From assembly GCA_965223115.1 (NCBI GenBank), contig OZ244982.1:2232001-2296000 (forward strand): DNA of 64,000 nt. Direction: 5' to 3'. Both the position numbers and the translations under genes were made by a program. Position 1 is the stretch's first letter; each line of letters starts with the position of its first letter. The DNA is from CBDCUI01 sp965223115 (GTDB lineage Bacteria; Pseudomonadota; Gammaproteobacteria; UBA4575). Below are positions 32,304-42,518 of this stretch, in pieces. The notes below the pieces were generated by a model. The model was given only the letters and a program-made list of their open reading frames with translations, did not search any database and was not told the origin of the DNA.

Positions 32304-33755
32304 TTAACGACGCCAAAAAGCAGGTGTGAGGACGACAAGTAATGTAAAGATTTCTAAACGTCCAAGTAACATAGCTAAACACAACACCCATTTACTAAAA
32401 TCATTAATGCTGGTGTAATTTGCACCCACTTCGCCAAGACCTGGACCGAGATTATTTAGTGTTGCGGTTACTGCAGAAAATGCTGTGACTTGATCAAGAC
32501 CTGATGCCATGAGTAGTAATAACATAATTATAAAAACACCGACATAAGCAGAGAAAAACCCCCATATCGCTTCAATGACACGACTATCAACTGCCTTAGA
32601 GCCAATTTTTACTGCAATTTTTGCATTCGGATGAATAAGACGCAGCATTTCGCGTAAACCTTGTTTTACCAACAACAGCACTCGAATTACCTTCATACCA
32701 CCCCCCGTTGAACCTGTACAACCACCGATAAAACTAGCCAGCAATAATAATAGAGGTAAAAAACTAGGCCAAAAATAATAGTGTGAGGTTGTAAAACCGG
32801 TTGTTGTACCTATCGAAACCGCATGAAAAACTGCTTTTGCAAATGCATCATCCCAACTGAGGTACACATCACTAACACGCAAAAAGACTGCTGTGATTAA
32901 TGTGATAGAAAATATTACAAAGAAATATGTTTTAAACTCAGCATCTTGTAAATAATGGCGTAAGCTTTGTGATTTCCAAGTGATGAAATGCAAACCAAAA
33001 TTTACGCCAGACAAAAGCATAAAAATTATTGACACCGTTTCAATTGGTGCACTTCTAAAATAACCAATACTCTCATCGTGTGTAGAAAACCCACCGATTG
33101 CAACGGTAGAAAAGCTATGTGAAACAGCATCAAAAACACTCATACCTGCCAACCAATAACCCAACGCGCAAGCAACTGTTAAAGACAAATAAATATACCA
33201 AAGTGCTTTCGCCGTTTCTTTTATACGAGGTGTTAGCTTACTGTCTTTTACAGGACCAGGGGTTTCAGCACGGTACAATTGCATACCACCCACCCCTAAC
33301 ATAGGCAAGATCGCAACGGCTAATACGATGATTCCCATGCCCCCTAACCACTGTAGTGCTTGTCGATAAAACAAAATAGATTTAGGTAGCTCATCCAGGT
33401 TTGTAATTACCGTCGCACCTGTAGTCGTTAATCCAGAAACAGATTCAAACACTGCATCTGTAAAACCAATCGTCAATGAATGACTAAACAGCAATGGTAA
33501 AGCCCCAAACGCACCAAGCACTGTCCAGAATAATACAACAATTAAAAAGCCATCCCGCAAACGCAGATCATCACGATGATTACGCACGGGATACCATATG
33601 ATTAATCCGGCGATAAGGGTAACGAAAAATGCTAATAAGAAAGGAGCTAAAGTATCATCTTTATATAAAAACCCAACTAGTATTGGTGGCAACATAGTAA
33701 CGCTAAACCATGCTAGTAATATTCCTAATACTCGTTGTATTACTTGTCGCTGCAT
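32304..33755 (-). CDS. trkH: Trk potassium uptake protein TrkH
   Basis: Inner-membrane K+ channel subunit, 483 residues. Four membrane-pore-membrane repeats are visible, with selectivity-type segments SVSGLTTTGATV, SFSTVAIGGFSTHD, SIGTTTGFTTSHY and TLNNLGPGLGEV. Works with the NAD-binding regulator TrkA, whose gene lies immediately upstream. Confidence 0.95.
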   Translation of the reverse strand: MQRQVIQRVLGILLAWFSVTMLPPILVGFLYKDDTLAPFLLAFFVTLIAGLIIWYPVRNHRDDLRLRDGFLIVVLFWTVLGAFGALPLLFSHSLTIGFTDAVFESVSGLTTTGATVITNLDELPKSILFYRQALQWLGGMGIIVLAVAILPMLGVGGMQLYRAETPGPVKDSKLTPRIKETAKALWYIYLSLTVACALGYWLAGMSVFDAVSHSFSTVAIGGFSTHDESIGYFRSAPIETVSIIFMLLSGVNFGLHFITWKSQSLRHYLQDAEFKTYFFVIFSITLITAVFLRVSDVYLSWDDAFAKAVFHAVSIGTTTGFTTSHYYFWPSFLPLLLLLASFIGGCTGSTGGGMKVIRVLLLVKQGLREMLRLIHPNAKIAVKIGSKAVDSRVIEAIWGFFSAYVGVFIIMLLLLMASGLDQVTAFSAVTATLNNLGPGLGEVGANYTSINDFSKWVLCLAMLLGRLEIFTLLVVLTPAFWRR

Positions 33756-33885
33756 GATTTAAACTTTGTTTTTAAAAAACAGTTATAGTGCTTTCAGACA
33801 AAAACGAAATGTATAGATGGCACATGAAGGCTTGAGAATCGCACTGACACAACTGGTATAAAAAAGTGCATTTTTAGAGACACTA

Positions 33886-35259
33886 TTAAATAAAGGTTGC
33901 ACTTACTTGAAATAGTCGCTCAGTTTCTTTAACACCGGACTTATCAGCTAAAAAGATAATCACGTGGTCTTCTGACTCAATAATAATGTCTTCTTGTGCC
34001 ATAATAACCTCATCTCCTCGCACAATTGCACCGATCGTCGCACCTTTTGGTAAATTAATCTCTTCTATTTTTCGCCCCACAACTTTAGAGGTTTTCTTAT
34101 CACCATGTGCAACCGCTTCTATTGCCTCAGCCGCTCCTCGACGCAAAGAATGTACGGCTACAATATCGCCCTTGCGCACATGTGTAAGCAATGTTCCCAA
34201 TGTTACCTGTTGTGGAGAAATAGCAATATCAATACTGCCACTTTCTACTAAATCTACATAACTGGGTCGATTAATTAATGACATAACTTTATTTGCGCCT
34301 AACCGTTTAGCCAACATTGCAGATAATATATTGGCCTCATCATCATTGGTCAGTGCACAAAATACATCCATGTTTTCAATATTTTCTTCTAACAGCATAT
34401 CCTGATCGGCTGCATCACCTTGTAAAACAATCGTCTTATCTAATGACTCTGATAAAAAGCCTGAACGTTCATGGTTACGTTCAATAATCTTGACTTGAAA
34501 TTTACTTTCAAGTGACTTTGCTAAATGGAATCCTATGTTACCTCCTCCAGCGAGAAGTATTCTTTTATATGGCTTATCCGCACCTCTTAATTGCGTGGTT
34601 AATGTGGCTGCATTATCCGATGATGCAATAAAAAACACTTCGTCATTTGATTGAATTACAGTTTCACTGTCCAGCGAAATAGACTCATTATCACGATACA
34701 CTGCCACTACTTTTGCTTCAGTCTCCGGCATAAGTTCACTAATACCTTGCAAATGTTTACCAATTAGCAACCCACCTTTATCGGCTCGGATTACTAATAA
34801 CTTTATTTTACCAGCAGCAAAATCTAGAACCTGTAGTGAACCCGGGTGTTCGATTAAACGTTGTATATACTGTGAAATTAAATGTTCAGGGCTAATCAAT
34901 ACATCTACTGGTAAAGCCTCTTGTACAAATAAGTCACTATATGAAAGATATTCAATTGCTCTAATTCGAGCAATTTTTGTTGGAGTATGAAACAAAGTAT
35001 AAGCAACTTGGCACGCTACCATATTGGTTTCATCACTATTGGTTAATGCAATAATCATATCTGCATCTTTAGCACCAGCTGTCTCCAGAACAGATGGATG
35101 TGAAGCTTCTCCAATAATTGTGCGTAAATCAGCCCGATCTTGTATATCTTGCAATACTATCTGATTAGTATCGACAAGCGTAATGTCATTAGCTTCATGG
35201 GCAAGACTAAGTGCCAATGAACCGCCTACTTGCCCTGCACCTAAGATTATGATTTTCAT
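33886..35259 (-). CDS. trkA: Trk system regulatory subunit TrkA
   Basis: Peripheral NAD(H)-binding gate regulator of TrkH. 457 residues with duplicated RCK-N/RCK-C halves: MKIIILGAGQVGGSLA at the start and RILLAGGGNIGFHLA near 234 mark the two Rossmann folds. Order ntrX-trkA-trkH is common in gammaproteobacteria. Confidence 0.95.
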   Translation of the reverse strand: MKIIILGAGQVGGSLALSLAHEANDITLVDTNQIVLQDIQDRADLRTIIGEASHPSVLETAGAKDADMIIALTNSDETNMVACQVAYTLFHTPTKIARIRAIEYLSYSDLFVQEALPVDVLISPEHLISQYIQRLIEHPGSLQVLDFAAGKIKLLVIRADKGGLLIGKHLQGISELMPETEAKVVAVYRDNESISLDSETVIQSNDEVFFIASSDNAATLTTQLRGADKPYKRILLAGGGNIGFHLAKSLESKFQVKIIERNHERSGFLSESLDKTIVLQGDAADQDMLLEENIENMDVFCALTNDDEANILSAMLAKRLGANKVMSLINRPSYVDLVESGSIDIAISPQQVTLGTLLTHVRKGDIVAVHSLRRGAAEAIEAVAHGDKKTSKVVGRKIEEINLPKGATIGAIVRGDEVIMAQEDIIIESEDHVIIFLADKSGVKETERLFQVSATFI

Positions 35260-35414
35260 AGATTTTCCTTACTTAGCTCACAATTTAGCTTAGTGGATTA
35301 CCGGCGGCGCAGCATATGAGAATTCATCATTCATATGCAAGTATTATTTGACAAGCAGTGGTATCCATATCTATTAAGATTAAATATAACAACTATTTGC
35401 TTGAGGAGTGCTGG

Positions 35415-36776
35415 TTAAGATTCTTTTGTATTGATACCAAGCGCACGAAGTTTGCGATACAAGTGTGTGCGCTCCATACCAACTTTTTCAGATAGCTTAC
35501 TGACATTGCCATTAACTTGTTTTAATTGATGTAGCAAGTAGCCTCTCTCAAATGATTCACGTGCTTCACGTAGAGGTAATTTATAAAGCTTTTCATACCA
35601 CGCTGTGTCCGATTGGTTATCATTATTTTTCTCTTCCAAAGTAAGTTCTATTTCCTGCGCAGAAATTTCATCTGATGTGCTTAATATAAGTAACCTTTGC
35701 ACTAAATTTCTCAGTTCACGAACATTGCCTGGCCAAGTGTAGTGCAATAAACGATTTTGTGCTGCAATTGAAAAACTTCGATAAGGGTAGTTTTCTTGCG
35801 AACAATAAAAATCAATATAGTAACGCAACAAATCCGGAACATCTTGTAATCGTTCACGAAGTGCAGGTATATGAATCGGAACAACATTGAGACGAAAAAA
35901 CAATTCATCATCAAACTGGTTTGCTTTCACTTCTGCTTGAAGATTATGTTGAGTTGCAACTATTATTCTAGTCTCAAGATTTTGTAATTTATTACCGCCA
36001 ATTCGACTAAACTGTTTGCGTTGGATTATACGTGATAATATTTTTTGTCCTTGAGAACTAATATTAGCAACATCATTTATATAGATCGTTCCTCCTTTAG
36101 ATAACTCTAAGATACCTGGTGTGATCACACCATCACTTTCTACTCCAAATAGTTCTTTAGTTGCATCACGATCATTAAAGTGATCTTCACTTAACACAAT
36201 AAATTTTTTATTTTTATTTGGGCCAAGGGCGTGCACATAGTTCGCAAACATTTTTTTGCCTGAACCTGGCTCACCAGTTATCAATAAAATATTATCATGT
36301 TGCGCTAATTTTTTAGCTTGTTCACGCAATGACCGCATCTGCATACTAGAACCAATTGGTTCTTCTATTGATTGAGTCAACACATCACTAGTATTGTTCT
36401 TTTCATTAGCTGCTTCGAGTGCACGCTTTACACTAACCAATAGTTTTGCTGTGGTAAGAGGCTTTTCAATAAAATCATAAGCCCCTAAACGCGTAGCCTC
36501 TACAGCTGTTTCTACCGTTCCATGTCCAGACATCATCACCACAGGACAAGTAATACTGCCACTACCTTGCCATTCTTTTAATAAACTGATGCCATCCTCA
36601 TCAGGCATCCAAATATCTAGTAATACTAAATCTGGCGCTAATTTATTCGCATGCTGTCTGGCAGTCGCTGTGCTTTCTGCAACCCTAACCTGATAACCTT
36701 CATCCATAAGGATCTCTTGAACTAAATTACGGATATCGGGTTCATCATCAACTACAAGGATGTTTTGCTGGCTCAT
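35415..36776 (-). CDS. ntrX: NtrX-type response regulator with degenerate AAA+ domain
   Basis: 453 residues: receiver domain with phospho-acceptor D54 (LVLLDIWMPDEDG), AAA+ domain, and a Fis-type helix-turn-helix (VNGNVSKLSEKVGMERTHLYRKL). Walker A GEPGSGKKMF is recognisable. The sigma-54-contacting GAFTGA loop is absent (ELFGVESDGVITPGILEL), and Walker B reads TIYINDVANI rather than the usual LFLDE. So it probably regulates without sigma-54 ATPase activity. It overlaps ntrY by ATGA. Confidence 0.88.
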   Translation of the reverse strand: MSQQNILVVDDEPDIRNLVQEILMDEGYQVRVAESTATARQHANKLAPDLVLLDIWMPDEDGISLLKEWQGSGSITCPVVMMSGHGTVETAVEATRLGAYDFIEKPLTTAKLLVSVKRALEAANEKNNTSDVLTQSIEEPIGSSMQMRSLREQAKKLAQHDNILLITGEPGSGKKMFANYVHALGPNKNKKFIVLSEDHFNDRDATKELFGVESDGVITPGILELSKGGTIYINDVANISSQGQKILSRIIQRKQFSRIGGNKLQNLETRIIVATQHNLQAEVKANQFDDELFFRLNVVPIHIPALRERLQDVPDLLRYYIDFYCSQENYPYRSFSIAAQNRLLHYTWPGNVRELRNLVQRLLILSTSDEISAQEIELTLEEKNNDNQSDTAWYEKLYKLPLREARESFERGYLLHQLKQVNGNVSKLSEKVGMERTHLYRKLRALGINTKES

Positions 36777-38986
36777 ATAGCTTCCCCTTGTGCATGCATT
36801 GCTGTTTTCATTATTTGTGTATTAGTAATAGGTAAACGTATTTTAATACGTGCACCATGATCTGGAGCATTTTCAGCACAAATAGTGCCACCATGTTCTT
36901 CTACAATTTTTTTCACAATTGCAAGACCTAAGCCATTACCTTTAGACTTAGTTGTTACATATGGCTCGAACAGATGTTCTAGTATCTCTGCCGGAAAACC
37001 AGGGCCTTCATCAGTAACCACTAAACTAACAAACGGTACACCACTAATCTCAAAACATCGTGTCGTAAGTTGGACTTTAGCATCTTGCTGTTCATTCATC
37101 GCCTCTAACGCATTTTTAATAAGGTTGTGTAACAGTTGGCGAAGTCGCACGCTGTCGCCTTTGATTAAAGGTGGATATTCATCAAGCGAAGCAGTAACTT
37201 CAATATTATAGATATTGTTTTTGTACAACTCGATCACCTCTGATACGAGTTTATTCAGATCCAAAGGGGTGCTTTCAATTTGTGGAATACGAGCATAATC
37301 GGCGAAATCATTCACCATTGCCTTCATGGATTCAACTTGCTGCACAATTGTGCTCGTAGCTCGATCTAATATGCTCGCCTCCTGTTGGTTTAAGTCGGGT
37401 AAAATTTTACCACGCAGACGTTCTGCCGAAAGCTGAATAGGTGTTAATGGATTTTTGATTTCATGCGCTAATCTCCGTGCAACCTCTCCCCATGCTGAAT
37501 CACGCTGTGCTCGAATTAATTCAGTAATATCATCAAACACCAATGCATAACCACCTTTTTGTTCTGTATCTACAGGTAAAGTTACGCCACGACACATGAG
37601 CATCTTACCCCTAGCTTCATCAAACAATTTTATTTCTGTTTGCCATTGTTTTTCACCACTCTGAATCATCGGTACCACTTGGTCACAAAAACTTTTTAAG
37701 TTTTCATGTCCCAAAGACATCTGTGCAATATCACAACCAATAAATTGGTTTATATCAGCATTTAAAATTTGCGATGCGGTAGCATTAGCGGTTTTAACAA
37801 TTAAGTTTTGATCCAAACTAATTACGCCCGAGGATAAATTCTCTAAAATAGTTTGCAAATATAAACGTTGGCTATCGACAAGACGCTGACTTAGCTTTGC
37901 TTTGTCACGTGCCAACGACAAACGTTCAGTCATTTGATTAAATGAGGCTACCAACATGCCCAAATCATCTTGCCGTTCAACGGGGATTTTTTTATGATAG
38001 TGCCCTGCAGCTACAGCTTTAGTTCCTTGTGCTAGATCTTTAATTGGGGCAACCAATCTTCGAGCAGAATAAAATGCTGCCCATACCGCAAACAGTACGC
38101 CTAATAATAAAACCAACGTCAAAATTAAGTTAAAGTTTTGTTTTAAAGGCGTGCGTAAATAAACCAATTGATTGTATTTACCAAACCCTTCCTGTACATG
38201 TAATGCAAGATCACTAATACGGTCGGAAATTGGATAGAGAAACTGCACCATTCGCGCTTCAGCACCGGGTTGATTTGATCGCATCGGAAACACCAGGCGT
38301 ATATGCAAACCACTATCTTTAATTGGGTCTAAACCTACATACGTCTCACCCTGACCTACTAACCGCATTACCGTTTCACCAGGCAATCGAGGTAAAACTG
38401 CAGCACCGACTTCACCTCCTGAGGCAATAATGCGATTGCTGCGATCAAACAAAACAATTTCTGCTGCACTACTGCGACGCAACAGATCATTGATAACTAA
38501 AGGTGCATCTAAAGGTGTTGTCTCAGCAAGTTCATTGACCATAGGTTCTGTCTGTTGACGAAGTTTGCGCATATGCAGATCTAGCGAAGACCGACTTAGA
38601 TCAACAGAATCTTGCAACGCCTGCTCAACATCTACATCAAACCAACTGTCGACACCTTCTTGCAGCAGCCAAATTGAAAAAGTGTACACAATGCCAACCG
38701 GCACTATAGCCAACAACACAAACATCAACAGCAATCTTAAAGTTAACCTTGAGCCGGGCTGGCGTTTAATTACCTGACTAGCTAAGCGCGTAATATTGAA
38801 AATGATTAATATTAAAAATACAGCTAACAACAATATATTAAATGGCAATAACCAATAGTGTAGTTGTTCAAAACTGGTTTCATTTCGCGTTGCATCTGCC
38901 ATTAAATATAGAGACCCCATTAGCAGGATAAATAGCAATACAATTGGCCAAATTCGTATCACCACTTGTTTATCTACAGAGGCCAT
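36773..38986 (-). CDS. ntrY: NtrY-type sensor histidine kinase
   Basis: Membrane kinase pairing with NtrX. 737 residues from the ATG at 38986 (a GTG at 39013 is the alternative). Four hydrophobic segments frame a periplasmic sensor; then HAMP (SARRLVAPIKDLAQGTKAVAAG), PAS, the phospho-His in RRLAHEIKNPLTPIQLSAERL, and the ATPase boxes DEGPGFP and GNGLGLAIVKKIVEEHGG. It overlaps the DUF4390 gene by 13 bases. Confidence 0.92.
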   Translation of the reverse strand: MASVDKQVVIRIWPIVLLFILLMGSLYLMADATRNETSFEQLHYWLLPFNILLLAVFLILIIFNITRLASQVIKRQPGSRLTLRLLLMFVLLAIVPVGIVYTFSIWLLQEGVDSWFDVDVEQALQDSVDLSRSSLDLHMRKLRQQTEPMVNELAETTPLDAPLVINDLLRRSSAAEIVLFDRSNRIIASGGEVGAAVLPRLPGETVMRLVGQGETYVGLDPIKDSGLHIRLVFPMRSNQPGAEARMVQFLYPISDRISDLALHVQEGFGKYNQLVYLRTPLKQNFNLILTLVLLLGVLFAVWAAFYSARRLVAPIKDLAQGTKAVAAGHYHKKIPVERQDDLGMLVASFNQMTERLSLARDKAKLSQRLVDSQRLYLQTILENLSSGVISLDQNLIVKTANATASQILNADINQFIGCDIAQMSLGHENLKSFCDQVVPMIQSGEKQWQTEIKLFDEARGKMLMCRGVTLPVDTEQKGGYALVFDDITELIRAQRDSAWGEVARRLAHEIKNPLTPIQLSAERLRGKILPDLNQQEASILDRATSTIVQQVESMKAMVNDFADYARIPQIESTPLDLNKLVSEVIELYKNNIYNIEVTASLDEYPPLIKGDSVRLRQLLHNLIKNALEAMNEQQDAKVQLTTRCFEISGVPFVSLVVTDEGPGFPAEILEHLFEPYVTTKSKGNGLGLAIVKKIVEEHGGTICAENAPDHGARIKIRLPITNTQIMKTAMHAQGEAI

Positions 38987-39558
38987 GTATTCCACCCACT
39001 CGTCAACCGCCACTTCGAAGAAAAGTAACTTTTTATACGCAAAGGCAAAGGAAGTTTATCTGTTAATAATCTAGAACGTAACTGCACTATATATTGTTTG
39101 TCTTCAGACAATCTCGTAGTCTCAGCAATATACATTGCTGATATTCTGCCTTGATGTGCTAGCGCAGAATCTAAATCAGGAAATGTATCATTAGCACCAG
39201 TACCTAAATTTTCCCAAATATATTGTTTACTTAAGGCGTGGTAATTAAGCATATACGTATGTCGAACATTTGAAACTAATTTATCCCAAGTCCATTTACG
39301 TTTAGTTTTTACTTGTACCTCCACTTCAAACAGTATTGAAATTCCATTTATCAATGCTTCTTCAATTTCATCATTCAATTGATACTTGATTTCTGCATCT
39401 AAACGTAATTCATCTTCTATTTGTGTAATATTTAAATAACTCACTTCGAAGTTATTGTGTTTGGCAAAAGTCTGGGCCGATAACAAAAATATAAAGCTTG
39501 CAGCACAAGCCCAATACTTAGGCCTATAAATCACAAAGTTTAAACTCGTGCTAATCAT
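38974..39558 (-). CDS. DUF4390 exported protein
   Basis: 194-residue protein with an N-terminal hydrophobic signal (to about residue 33, QTFA), then a beta-rich domain with the family features YQLNDEIEEALINGISILFEVEVQV and the C-terminal LPLPLRIKSYFSSKWRLTSGW. Such genes usually sit directly before ntrY, so a sensing or envelope partner role is likely (inference). Start overlaps fmt by ATGA. Confidence 0.85.
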   Translation of the reverse strand: MISTSLNFVIYRPKYWACAASFIFLLSAQTFAKHNNFEVSYLNITQIEDELRLDAEIKYQLNDEIEEALINGISILFEVEVQVKTKRKWTWDKLVSNVRHTYMLNYHALSKQYIWENLGTGANDTFPDLDSALAHQGRISAMYIAETTRLSEDKQYIVQLRSRLLTDKLPLPLRIKSYFSSKWRLTSGWNTWPL

Positions 39559-40526
39559 ACTTGCATAGCAGGTTTTACGACTTCAGCATTACCAGCAAAA
39601 CTTTGGCCGCTAACATCATGTGCATTATTAAAATCTTTCGCGCTAATAACTTTTCCACCAGATAACTGTAAAGTTTTTATCGTTAAAGTTCCTTTTCCAG
39701 TTGTGACTTCAATGCCTTCATTATCAAGTACCACTACATGACCAGGAGTTCCAGCGGTCTTTGTTGTAGATGTTTGGGCCTCCCAGATGCGCACACGCGT
39801 TCCATTCAAATATGTATACGCTACAGGCCAGGAGTTATATGCACGGATTTTTCTTTCTATCTGCACAGCACTTTCTTGCCAATTAATTTGCGCTTCTTGT
39901 TTACTAAGTTTTTTTGCGTAGCTTGCTTTATTATCATCTTGTGGAAGAGGATTAAGCTTTTGGTCTTTTAAACGTTGTAACACTCCAGCAATTTCTTTTG
40001 CCGATATATCAGCTAAACGATCATGCAAGGATGCTCCTGTGTCATCTGCTTTTATTGCACATTTTATTTGCTCTAATACCGGGCCCGCATCCAATTCTTC
40101 AACCATTTGCATAATAGTTATACCTGTCTCTTTATCCCCCGAAATAATTGCGCGTTGTATCGGCGCCGCACCACGCCATTTGGGTAGTAAAGATGCGTGA
40201 ATGTTAATACAGCCTAGACTTGGGGAATTGAGCACATCAGCAGGCAATAATAATCCATATGCACTCACGACCATCACATCAGCATTAAGGTTATTTAATA
40301 TTAAGCATTCATCCTCATTAAAAGACTTTGGTTGATATATAGGTATGCTTGCTTTAAGTGCTATTTTTTTTACCGGGCTCTTACGTAAACTTTGCCCTCG
40401 ACCAGCTGGGCGGTCTGGCTGAGTATATGCCGCAATTACTTGATGTTGACTATCCAACAATGCCCGCAAAGATGCGGCTGCAAACTCAGGAGTACCTGCA
40501 AAAATAATTTTAAGGCCTGTTGTCAT
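39555..40526 (-). CDS. fmt: Methionyl-tRNA formyltransferase
   Basis: Formylates initiator Met-tRNA using 10-formyl-THF. 323 residues from the ATG at 40526; the frame extends to a TTG five codons earlier. Marks: IIFAGTPEFAAASLRAL, NIHASLLPKWRGAAPIQRAI with catalytic Asn/His, and MVEELDAGPVL. It is paired with def upstream. rsmB, often next in this order, is absent. Confidence 0.95.
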   Translation of the reverse strand: MTTGLKIIFAGTPEFAAASLRALLDSQHQVIAAYTQPDRPAGRGQSLRKSPVKKIALKASIPIYQPKSFNEDECLILNNLNADVMVVSAYGLLLPADVLNSPSLGCINIHASLLPKWRGAAPIQRAIISGDKETGITIMQMVEELDAGPVLEQIKCAIKADDTGASLHDRLADISAKEIAGVLQRLKDQKLNPLPQDDNKASYAKKLSKQEAQINWQESAVQIERKIRAYNSWPVAYTYLNGTRVRIWEAQTSTTKTAGTPGHVVVLDNEGIEVTTGKGTLTIKTLQLSGGKVISAKDFNNAHDVSGQSFAGNAEVVKPAMQV

Positions 40527-40565
40527 GATAATAACTGCCAAATAAATTGGCGGGCTGTGTATTAG

Positions 40566-41096
40566 CTAAATAATACTGGCTTGTTGGGAAGAAGACTGCA
40601 CATGCTTTTGCTGCTTAAGTAGCTTCTTTTTAATACGTTCGCGTTTAAGCGGAGATAGATAATCTACGAATAATTTACCTTCTAAATGATCCATTTCATG
40701 CTGAATACAAACTGCAAGCAAACCATCTGCATTATGGATACACATATTCCCGCTTTCGTCCATGGCACTAACAACTATCCTTTCTGCACGTTGTACATTT
40801 TCAAATATACCCGGCACCGATAAGCAGCCTTCTTGCATTTCTTCCTCTCCTTCATTCGAAATGATCTCCGGATTTATCAAACAAAGTGGTGAATCCTTGG
40901 CATCAGAAACATCCATTACGATGATTTGCTTTTGGATATTAACCTGTGTTGCGGCCAGACCAATCCCCGGCGCGGCGTACATTGTTTCAAACATATCGCT
41001 CACCGTTTGTCGGATATGATCATCCACCTTGTCGACTGGAAGAGCTTTTTTTCGCAATCGAGGGTCAGGAAAGTGTAAAATTTCGAGTAATGCCAT
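40566..41096 (-). CDS. def: Peptide deformylase
   Basis: Removes the N-formyl group from new proteins; metal enzyme of 176 residues. The three motifs are GIGLAATQVN, EGCLSVPG (metal Cys) and QHEMDHLEGKLF (HExxH-type metal site). First gene of the long minus-strand run, divergent from the LysM lipoprotein gene. Confidence 0.96.
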   Translation of the reverse strand: MALLEILHFPDPRLRKKALPVDKVDDHIRQTVSDMFETMYAAPGIGLAATQVNIQKQIIVMDVSDAKDSPLCLINPEIISNEGEEEMQEGCLSVPGIFENVQRAERIVVSAMDESGNMCIHNADGLLAVCIQHEMDHLEGKLFVDYLSPLKRERIKKKLLKQQKHVQSSSQQASII

Positions 41097-41234
41097 TAAG
41101 TTACAGAAAAAGTTATAAATTTACTTTAGTATTGTCTTTTAAGTTTGCGACTATAGAATACCCTCACAGATACGAGGATTTCTATTCTGTCTAGTTTAAC
41201 AAAAAATCGTCTACTACAAGGGATAAAGCTGCTT

Positions 41235-42437
41235 ATGCTGGGGAAATACAATATTCATTACACCTTCCTTAAGCAATTGATTATATTGATATTAGTTGCT
41301 GGACTTTCAGCCTGTACCACCACGCAAACTGAATCCGATGAAAGCAGCACTGTAGAGGTTAGCGAGCCAGAAGTCGACGTCAGCTCCACGGAAACACAAG
41401 GACTGCCTAGCTCAGACACGCCTCGACTAGAGGATCTTCCCGTATCACCCGATCAGCATGACGTAGAGTTCCGTGCTTCTGCGCCAGAGCAGTATACCGT
41501 TGTTCCAGGTGACACCCTATGGGATCTATCTAGCCGCTTCTTAGTGCAACCCTGGTACTGGCCTGAGATTTGGTACGTAAACCCGCAAATCCAAAACCCA
41601 CACTTGATCTATCCAGGCGATGTAATCACTCTATTTTATGTCGGTGGCAAACCTTACCTTACTGTTGGAGGTGGCCCTCGAATTGCAGGTGCAGAACGCT
41701 TATCTCCAAAAGTCCGTTCAGAAGATATTGATCAAAGTATCTACAGCATCCCGATACAAGCTATTCAACAGTTTATTATCCGTCCACGTATAGTAAGTGA
41801 AGAAACATTAAAAAATGCACCTTATATTGTTGGCTCCCAAGAAGAGCGTCTAGCCTTTGGCGCAGGCGATCGTGTTTATATTAGAGGTCTGGATGAGAAT
41901 ACACATAATAAATTTTCTGTGTTTAGACCTGGCGATGCATTTTATGACCCAAAAACCGAGGAGCTACTTGGCTACGAGGCTATCATGGTTGGTGATGGAG
42001 AAATTGTTCGTTTAGATGACCCGGCAACTTTTGATCTTTCACAAACTCAACGTGAGGCATTACGTGGTGATCGTTTATTACCCATAGATTTCAGCGACTT
42101 AGATACAGAATTTGTCCCCCATGCTCCAAGCGAAGAAATGTATGGTTCCATTATTTCTTTATTTGACGCAATCAGCCAAGTAGGTACTTTTCAGGTTGTC
42201 ACGCTCAACTTAGGTGATCGCGATGGTATTGAAAAAGGTCATGTACTTGCGGTTAATCAAGCTGGCCGCGTCATTGCTGACCCATTTGAAAAACCTGGTT
42301 CTTTAGTGGATGTACAGTTGCCTGAAGAAAATGCGGGAGTTGCGATGGTATTTCGCACTTACGAAAAAGTCAGTTATGCGCTCATTATGGAAACCACACG
42401 CCCAATTCAAATCGGTGATTCAGTAGTTAATCCATAA
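41235..42437 (+). CDS. LysM-domain lipoprotein
   Basis: 400 residues. An atypical long N-terminus leads to a hydrophobic stretch and the lipobox GLSAC with Cys27. A low-complexity Ser/Glu linker follows, then a LysM peptidoglycan-binding domain at about 91-140 (YTVVPGDTLWDLSSRF ... NPHLIYPGDVITLFYV). The rest is beta-rich. Genes of this type usually lie between def/fmt and dprA, as here. Probably an envelope structural factor. Confidence 0.88.
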   Translation: MLGKYNIHYTFLKQLIILILVAGLSACTTTQTESDESSTVEVSEPEVDVSSTETQGLPSSDTPRLEDLPVSPDQHDVEFRASAPEQYTVVPGDTLWDLSSRFLVQPWYWPEIWYVNPQIQNPHLIYPGDVITLFYVGGKPYLTVGGGPRIAGAERLSPKVRSEDIDQSIYSIPIQAIQQFIIRPRIVSEETLKNAPYIVGSQEERLAFGAGDRVYIRGLDENTHNKFSVFRPGDAFYDPKTEELLGYEAIMVGDGEIVRLDDPATFDLSQTQREALRGDRLLPIDFSDLDTEFVPHAPSEEMYGSIISLFDAISQVGTFQVVTLNLGDRDGIEKGHVLAVNQAGRVIADPFEKPGSLVDVQLPEENAGVAMVFRTYEKVSYALIMETTRPIQIGDSVVNP

Positions 42438-42518
42438 TTAGTTTTTTATCTTACAAATACATTTCTCTTTGCTTTTAGCAGATAATCGCTACAATTGTAA
42501 AAAACAACTTTGTAGCAT

